From Larix sibirica (Eukaryota > Streptophyta > Pinopsida > Pinales > Pinaceae), in NCBI GenBank assembly GCA_004151065.3, contig NWUY0300015611.1:22630-46440 (forward strand): a stretch of DNA of 23,811 nucleotides. Reading direction: 5' to 3'. The notes under the pieces are model-generated. The model was not told the origin of the DNA. It made no database searches and saw nothing but the letters and a program-made list of their open reading frames with translations. This document shows positions 18,150-23,811 of the stretch, piece after piece. The number at the start of each line of letters is the position of its first letter. Position 1 is the first letter of the stretch. Made by a program: the position numbers and the translations under genes.

Positions 18150-19962
18150 GTTAACTCGATTTTAGAGTAACTTGTCTTTTTATGGGCATTATCTTTGTTG
18201 TTAAGGATTTGGGAAGTTGATGGAAATTTCCTAGTTGTTATATGCATAATTAGGGGACTTTTATGAAGCACCCACAACCTGTAGTCCAAAGTCAAACATC
18301 ATATCTTCTTCACTTTCCTATTCCCATCATAATAATTTGATATTGTTCTCAGTCAAGTTACAACTACAAGGACTGTATCTTTGTTTTGAACGTTGTGTTT
18401 TCCAAGTCTAGTTTAAACAGTTGTTGTTTTACATCAAAACAAACCATGGAGAATTTGGATTCTTTATGAATTTTGAATTCCCTTGCTGGACAAATGGATC
18501 CATCGTACCTTTTTCTAGCAGTAAAGAGACATTTGAAATTGTAGGAGGCTATTCCAAATCTGGAGTATCTCAGTGACTTGACCATACAACCACCAAAATT
18601 TTAGTGCATTGTTTGTCCGCGATGCTAGAGGCTTTAGTGGAAGAGCTTATCCTCCATCCAAATTGAGACAAGGCCTTTCTGCATGACATGGATTCCACTA
18701 GATTCTTTCCAAAATCCTAGCCACCAATGATATCAGTATGTGGGAAACATATTGACTGTTCATTAGAGGAAAAATTTGAGAAATTTTGATTGGAAAGCTC
18801 TTTGATCTATGCATTAGGGATACACGAAGATTAAGGATAATCGTACCAGAAGTTGTTATCTTTCATGACAAATTGGTTTTGATAAAAAATCGAAGTATAT
18901 TCCAAGCACATGTTCAGTTTTGGTTTTTGAAGTTGTTGCCAGTGATTATGTACTTATAGTAAGATGCCAATGGAATTAACATTAAGCCTACATATATTAG
19001 TGTTTGAGTGTGTTGTTAAGCTTTACAATAAGCCTTTTTCCCTTACATATGTTAATAACAATAATGAAGTACCAAACAACTGTGCATTGGAATCTTGTCT
19101 CATCAAGTTCTCGTCTCTACAAAATGCATTCAATGTGATTTTGGACTAATCAATCTGATGCAGAATGAAAAGGATTGCATGTACCAACATGATTGTTGCT
19201 CATGTTAACTCTTCCATGACACATTGTTGAGGATATTCTTAGAGGCTATTAAATTCATTATGCACATACACCCAAGTATATGAAGCTTCTTTGGATGACT
19301 TATGCATGAACATAATCAGTTGTATCTTGAGTTTCCTAGTAATGAATCTTATTTGCTGGAGAATGTAAAATTTATATTGCATTTTGGGCATAAGGAAATG
19401 ATCATCTAGCTGCTAACATGTGGATTTATGATAGTACTATACCCTATGTCTTCAATGGAAGAGTTAATAATAAAGTTAAAAAATAATAAACATACTTAAA
19501 ATGTGGCTTGACAAAATGCAGAGTTGTTCTTTAACATCAAGAGATGTGATACATCATCTCGTTGTGATTTACTGGAGATTCCTATAGAAGGATGAATGAA
19601 ATTGGTATACATGTGGGGATAACCAAAAGAGTTACTTATGGGAAGCGTATAAAATTCTACAAAATGGATAAATTTGTGGAGAATCGTAGACATAGGATTG
19701 TGTAGAACCTTTGTTAACAAGGGATTTAGTTACTGTTCAAATAATTTTCCAAAGCTAAAACTTATTAATCCATGTTTTAAATCAGGCTTTCAAGGTGAAT
19801 TATCAATCACAACTCTCCATAATGTTGGCCTGGTTACACAAACAACTTGTCTAAATCATAAGGTATGTTATGTTTCCCATTGACGTAGTCTTGAAGGTTA
19901 TTCCAGCTTGCATTTAACAATTGCTTGAACGACTATTGTTACATTTTAAGAGGGAAGGGTTG
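18150..19962. other. 1.8 kb without recognised genes, duplicate copy
   Basis: Same as 6183-7995; no motif recognised on either strand. Confidence 0.6.
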
Positions 19963-20172
19963 TTACAATACACCTGATGACCCTAGCGCGCTTACCGCCA
20001 TACCTAGGTTGTTTTTACAAATATTAGTCATTTGATTTGAAATGGACTCAACTTCCATTTTTGTCTCCTATATTAGTAGTATATAAGGGTTTTCATTCCT
20101 TATTAAATTTCTCACTACTTCTACTTTTTGTTTTCCTCCTAACCCCCTACTACTCCATAAGACTACCTTTAT
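19963..20172 (-). pseudogene. LINE-2 ORF2 N-terminal fragment, duplicate
   Basis: Same as 7996-8205, including the ATA in place of the start codon and the TAG in place of the Gln of LLIQET (20070-20068). Confidence 0.7.
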
Positions 20173-20213
20173 TATTTCCTTGTAGATAGAGTACCGTGCC
20201 TCTCCCTTACTTC

Positions 20214-21471
20214 TTAATATCTTCCTTTGGTCATTTTTCCCATTGCTATAACCTTGATGTGCTGATCCAAACTGGCTTGTCTTCCCATTGCCTTATCTTT
20301 TGTCATTTCTATTTCCCTATCATGTCTATTCGGCTTCCTTCCTTTTTTTGATGGTGGATCTTCCAACTCCTCTTACTCTCAAAATAATCTTCTTGGACTA
20401 CTTTGAGTTTTGAGTGGGTTACTGAACCCCCCATGTTTATGACAATATCCAATCTTACCTCTTGAATTGGCCAAAGTGGCATTATTGGAATGCAATTTCC
20501 TTCTTATCTTATTTCCCTTGGGACTATCTGCTCTTTAACATTGGCGTATGCAGGCGAGGGATCACCCTAATGGCTCGAGATTTATTTTGGTTCCTCTTAT
20601 GGATCTGCCAATGCCTGGAATTAGTGAATAGGATTCCCTCTTAATGGTACTGGGTTGTGCATTTAGCTGTGACTTAGTTTTATGCCATTCCTCTTCCTGG
20701 TTTACTTCTGGTTCTTGGGGCTGTATTTGGGACAATGATTTGCTACATTCCCATGTTCATGGCATATTTTGCATTTAAATGGAAAATTATCATAATCCAC
20801 TTTCTATGTGTGCTTGCAGCCATTGATAGAGAGGTTTATTGCCTATGGTAACCCTTCTCAAGGTCAACTTCAACACAAATCCTGTTGGAGGAAAAAAGAT
20901 GGGGGTTTTGGCTCCGACTTGTTTATATATCTTCCTATTGATTTTCTTATTGCCATCAGATCTTCATCGATCTAGCAATGAAGAGGAAGGTGCAGAATCT
21001 TGACCTAGAACAGAACAATAGAGGGGATACGCTTCTTTGGGTCAAAGGCAACACTCCATTGATTTAGATATATCCCTCTCGACCCCATGAAATATGGGCC
21101 ATTTTGAAAAATGATGTCACGATCTTCTTTTCTTTCAAAGAAAAAAACAAAGAATCCTCTGACACATAAATTTGTTGAATGTTTCCTTCTATTAAGGGTC
21201 TCCAATTCTTATTTAGTAAGATTTCAATGGCCCTAGGAAATGACCATAGAGTAGTGAAATTCACAACTAACCCTCTATCTATTAGCGCTATTACCTTGAG
21301 GTTCGAAGTGTTTGATTTTAGCTTCATATCAAGAATCGTTGAGAGCTTCACAAAGCTTGAACCCTTTTATGCCATAACATTATGAACATGTGTTTATTAC
21401 ATAAACTTTCTAAATTCGTCTTCTATCCTCCTTGCGCTCTCCTTCAGATCTTGAACCGGAGGAGGATCCAT
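20214..21471 (-). pseudogene. LINE-2 ORF1, duplicate
   Basis: Same as 8247-9504. The C at 21124 (A at 9157) gives Asp in ERKEDRD, which is closer to the usual DUF4283 form (DR). This suggests the second copy carries the older base at this site. The zinc knuckle is at 20773-20732, again with Asn for His. Confidence 0.83.
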
Positions 21472-22190
21472 TAAAGAAAAACCGTAAACCCTAGGATGAA
21501 GCAGAAACCCCATCCCTCTCTTTGCTTGCAATTCTCTCTCCCTCGATAATAACAAATAAAAATCAACAATATTAGCCTTGTTTAAACACATAAACATTAA
21601 TATCAAGTGATTTGTTATTTCATAATATAACAATGAGGAAACATAATCTAAGATTCATACCTGAAATATTAAAGGAAATTGACTTACGATCCATGTGAAG
21701 GTAGAACGGTTGAGATCCGACCTCTCATTCATGCCAATTACAACAAAATTGTGGGCAATGACTCTAATCCCAACCAAAATTCTCATTCAATACAACTGAG
21801 ATTCCCCAAGCCCCCAATGAATAATATTGGCGCACTTTTACTTCGACTGGGGTTCAACTCTTAACATTTCACCAACAAACAACCTATCCACAGACACCGG
21901 CTCGAAAGGGAGCGAACCCCTTTCGGCAACATCTACAGGGAAAATGATGTCTCACCTGAAGTATCTATGGGAACTGCAAGAACCAGACTTCATGCATTAT
22001 AGAAAGGAAATAATCAACATGCAATAATTTCATCAACATATTTTACTTCATAACATCAACGGAAGCAGAGCTTCGACACATAGATTACTTCGATAGAACC
22101 CTTAACTTCACCAGATTGACATACGTAGATTATATTTGCATTCATACACTTTACTTATCATACATCCACTTAGATATTCAATAGAGGAAA
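21472..22190. other. LINE-2 flank with hairpin, duplicate copy
   Basis: Same as 9505-10223. The hairpin is at 21903-21925. No gene recognised. Confidence 0.45.
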
Positions 22191-22191
22191 N
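22191..22191. other. Assembly gap marker (n)
   Basis: Single n between the second copy of B and piece E, exactly at the 3' limit of the repeat. Confidence 0.9.
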
Positions 22192-22264
22192 AATCTCATG
22201 AATATGGCCAATGGGCTTAGGCCATTGTGACCCAATGCAAAATTTGGGACATGACAAAATCGCC

Positions 22265-22272
22265 TATTTATA
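22265..22272 (-). promoter_or_regulatory. TATA-box-like sequence
   Basis: TATAAATA on the minus strand in the context GTGTATAAATAGGCG, pointing towards the n at 22191. About 1 kb of non-coding sequence lies upstream of it, as in a long U3. A six-base inverted repeat CAATGG/CCATTG follows downstream. A promoter is possible; it is unproven. Confidence 0.25.
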
Positions 22273-23431
22273 CACAAACGAACATTTTTTCACACAAACC
22301 AGAATATTCCTTTAGGACGATATATTTTACAAACACGATGACAGATCGTTGATGAAATCATGCTTTAATTACCCATCAGGCTCGACTACCAGTGTTTCCT
22401 TTTGGACCTTCATTTTAACTTGTCGAATCACCGATATAAACCTCTTAAATATTACCATGTGTCACACTATGACTGGCTTTCAGACTCCACCTTTTAGCCT
22501 TACTAATGTGATCACCTATTGTGTACTTCGATACAAAATTTTGTTGTGCTAACACATGTCCCATCATGACTCTTCATTGGCATTCAACTTCATTGTGCTT
22601 CATTACAATGCTAATATATCTCCCTAATGATTGGTCAGGGTTCCTTCATCTTTCCTCATCTAATTTTCACCTCTATGCAACTTTGATAAGTTGACTTCGA
22701 TAGCCACATGTTTAGGTCTGATTTGCTATCAAACTTTCCCCATTGGACTTCCATCCAATACACAAATAAAAAATCATTGATATGTTGGATCTGATATATT
22801 GTCAACTTTCTTCATTGGGACTCTTCCCAAGCACACTTTTTTCATCTCCAATACACAATGCCTTTGACTATTGGTTAGTGCCACTTGTTGACGATATCTT
22901 TGACACTTCGCCAATTTTTCATATTTTCTTTGTGGCTTCTGCTGGGTGAATCTTATGCAACTTCACTCTATGGAATTCAATTCGATAGATGCAAAAATAA
23001 ACTTTAGACATGACTAATGCGACACCATTACTCCTATCTGCAAAATTCCTTTAATGCAAGTTTTGATCGCCTCACCAGTTGAACAAATATTGATATGACT
23101 TGTTCAACCTTGAGCAATGGAATGACATAATTGTGCCATATGTTTTCATTGACAGATACAGGGGTTGGTGAGCTAATTACTCCCAACAACTTACGCATCT
23201 TACAACAAAATGGGGTTGTTGAATGGAAGGATCTAGAAAAGAGTCTATATTTCAGTAATATGAGAACACATCAAGTTTAATTTTTTTAGAAAATGTAAAA
23301 ATATAGATGACAAGTTATGATTTCTCTTGGATGCTGACAAAACCCAAAACCATGGCACTTGAATGGTAGTAATGTGATATTATAACAAAACACCTACAAA
23401 TGAATCGAAATGAAAATACAACTATTTCCGA

Positions 23432-23479
23432 TAGTGTTATAAATTGTTTTTGGGGTAGTGTTTTAAATTGTTTTTGGGC
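23432..23479 (+). repeat. 24-base tandem duplication
   Basis: Two adjacent 24-base units (23432-23455 and 23456-23479), each of the form TAGTGTTNTAAATTG followed by TTTTTGGG, differing at unit positions 8 and 24. It looks like a local replication-slippage product. Confidence 0.7.
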
Positions 23480-23667
23480 TCTGTTTCTTGCTTTCAACCT
23501 CTAAAAATAGTAGGCACTACCAAGTTTCTCACACCTCAGTGGATTATTCTCATATATCCTACAAGCATAGGAGTTATATACAACACATAAAAATAAAATA
23601 AAAATGTTTACACCAAGATTAACCTCTCTAAATAGTCTAAATGGTGTATGTGAGGACAATCAAAACA

Positions 23668-23698
23668 TTTTTTTTATTTTTATTTTTTATTTTTTAAT
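23668..23698. repeat. T-rich low-complexity tract
   Basis: Runs of T broken by single A. It could be the poly(A) end of a minus-strand retroelement, but there is no recognisable element next to it. Confidence 0.5.
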
Positions 23699-23811
23699 AT
23701 CCTTAATTCCAATTGCAATTACATGGTGAATTGCTCTGATTTTATGTATTCTATGTTAAATCCCAATTGTATATGAATTCCAATAGTTTTGCATATTACT
23801 TATAATTCCCC

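Larger units (their letters stand above)
13370..22190 (+). repeat. 8,821-base direct repeat, copy 2 (piece B')
   Basis: Matches 1403-10223 at offset 11967 with three substitutions seen and no indels. It begins inside LINE-1 ORF2 at the same base as copy 1 and ends at the same base, both next to n. It is most simply a contig placed twice. All features inside it are the features of copy 1 shifted by 11967. Confidence 0.95.
22192..23811. other. AT-rich tail of the window, no gene recognised
   Basis: Stops are frequent in all frames. The only longer open stretches (22349-22552 plus, 23315-23497 minus) have no known motif and look like chance. The part up to about 23150 reads, on the minus strand, like the long non-coding or LTR part of a plant retroelement, with a TATA box near the left end. 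The part beyond is simple AT-rich DNA with a short tandem repeat and T-rich tracts. Confidence 0.5.

Noticed and set aside
1403-22190. A natural tandem or segmental duplication creating two LINE/gag arrays
   Set aside because: Possible, but not accepted as the default because all four boundaries fall exactly on n characters and piece A overlaps only into B by sequence.
22349-23497. Two open stretches of about 60 codons in piece E
   Set aside because: No motif, no start context, composition of translated AT-rich DNA.
23668-23698. T-rich tract as poly(A) tail of a minus-strand LINE or SINE
   Set aside because: No element body or RNA polymerase III boxes next to it; simple low-complexity DNA is enough.
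1-23811. CRISPR arrays, prokaryotic operons, tRNA or rRNA genes, an intact host gene
   Set aside because: None of the required sequence patterns is present; all recognisable coding remnants belong to plant retroelements.

Overview
The window looks like intergenic, retrotransposon-filled nuclear DNA of a plant, most likely a gymnosperm (conifer-type). There are no bacterial operons, no intact host gene, no tRNA or rRNA and no CRISPR. The recognisable protein remnants are plant L1-type LINE proteins (endonuclease, reverse transcriptase, zf-RVT, RNase H, and an ORF1 with a DUF4283-like domain and zinc knuckle) and a gag-like coiled-coil protein I cannot name. All are broken by stops and frameshifts. 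The gymnosperm assignment is inference from the style of these repeats.

Five isolated n characters (1402, 10224, 10557, 13369, 22191) divide the window into six pieces. A (1-1401) holds the 3' end of LINE-1 ORF1 and the 5' part of ORF2. B (1403-10223) holds the rest of LINE-1 on the plus strand to a short poly(A) at 4720. After that come a gag-like pseudogene on the minus strand (5087-6182), 1.8 kb without recognisable genes, a second LINE (LINE-2, minus strand, ORF1 8247-9504 and the start of ORF2 7996-8205), and its probable 5' flank. C (10225-10556) and the start of D (10558-10810) look like an LTR on the minus strand. The rest of D (10811-13300) is a second, longer gag-like coiled-coil pseudogene. 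Piece B' (13370-22190) repeats B base for base, offset 11967, with only three substitutions seen. E (22192-23811) is AT-rich and apparently non-coding.

The two 8,821-base copies start and stop exactly at n characters. Piece A also overlaps the start of B by 164 bases across the first n. The simplest reading is a scaffolding product (one contig placed twice, one contig overlap left unmerged), so annotation in 13370-22190 should not be counted as independent.

Nothing here works as a live gene system. The most original biology is the gag-like family: two colinear, diverged copies on the minus strand encode a long protein with a globular N-terminal part, a Q/E/K-rich linker and coiled coils. It is followed directly by LTR-like sequence with no pol genes in between, which suggests a non-autonomous LTR retroelement.
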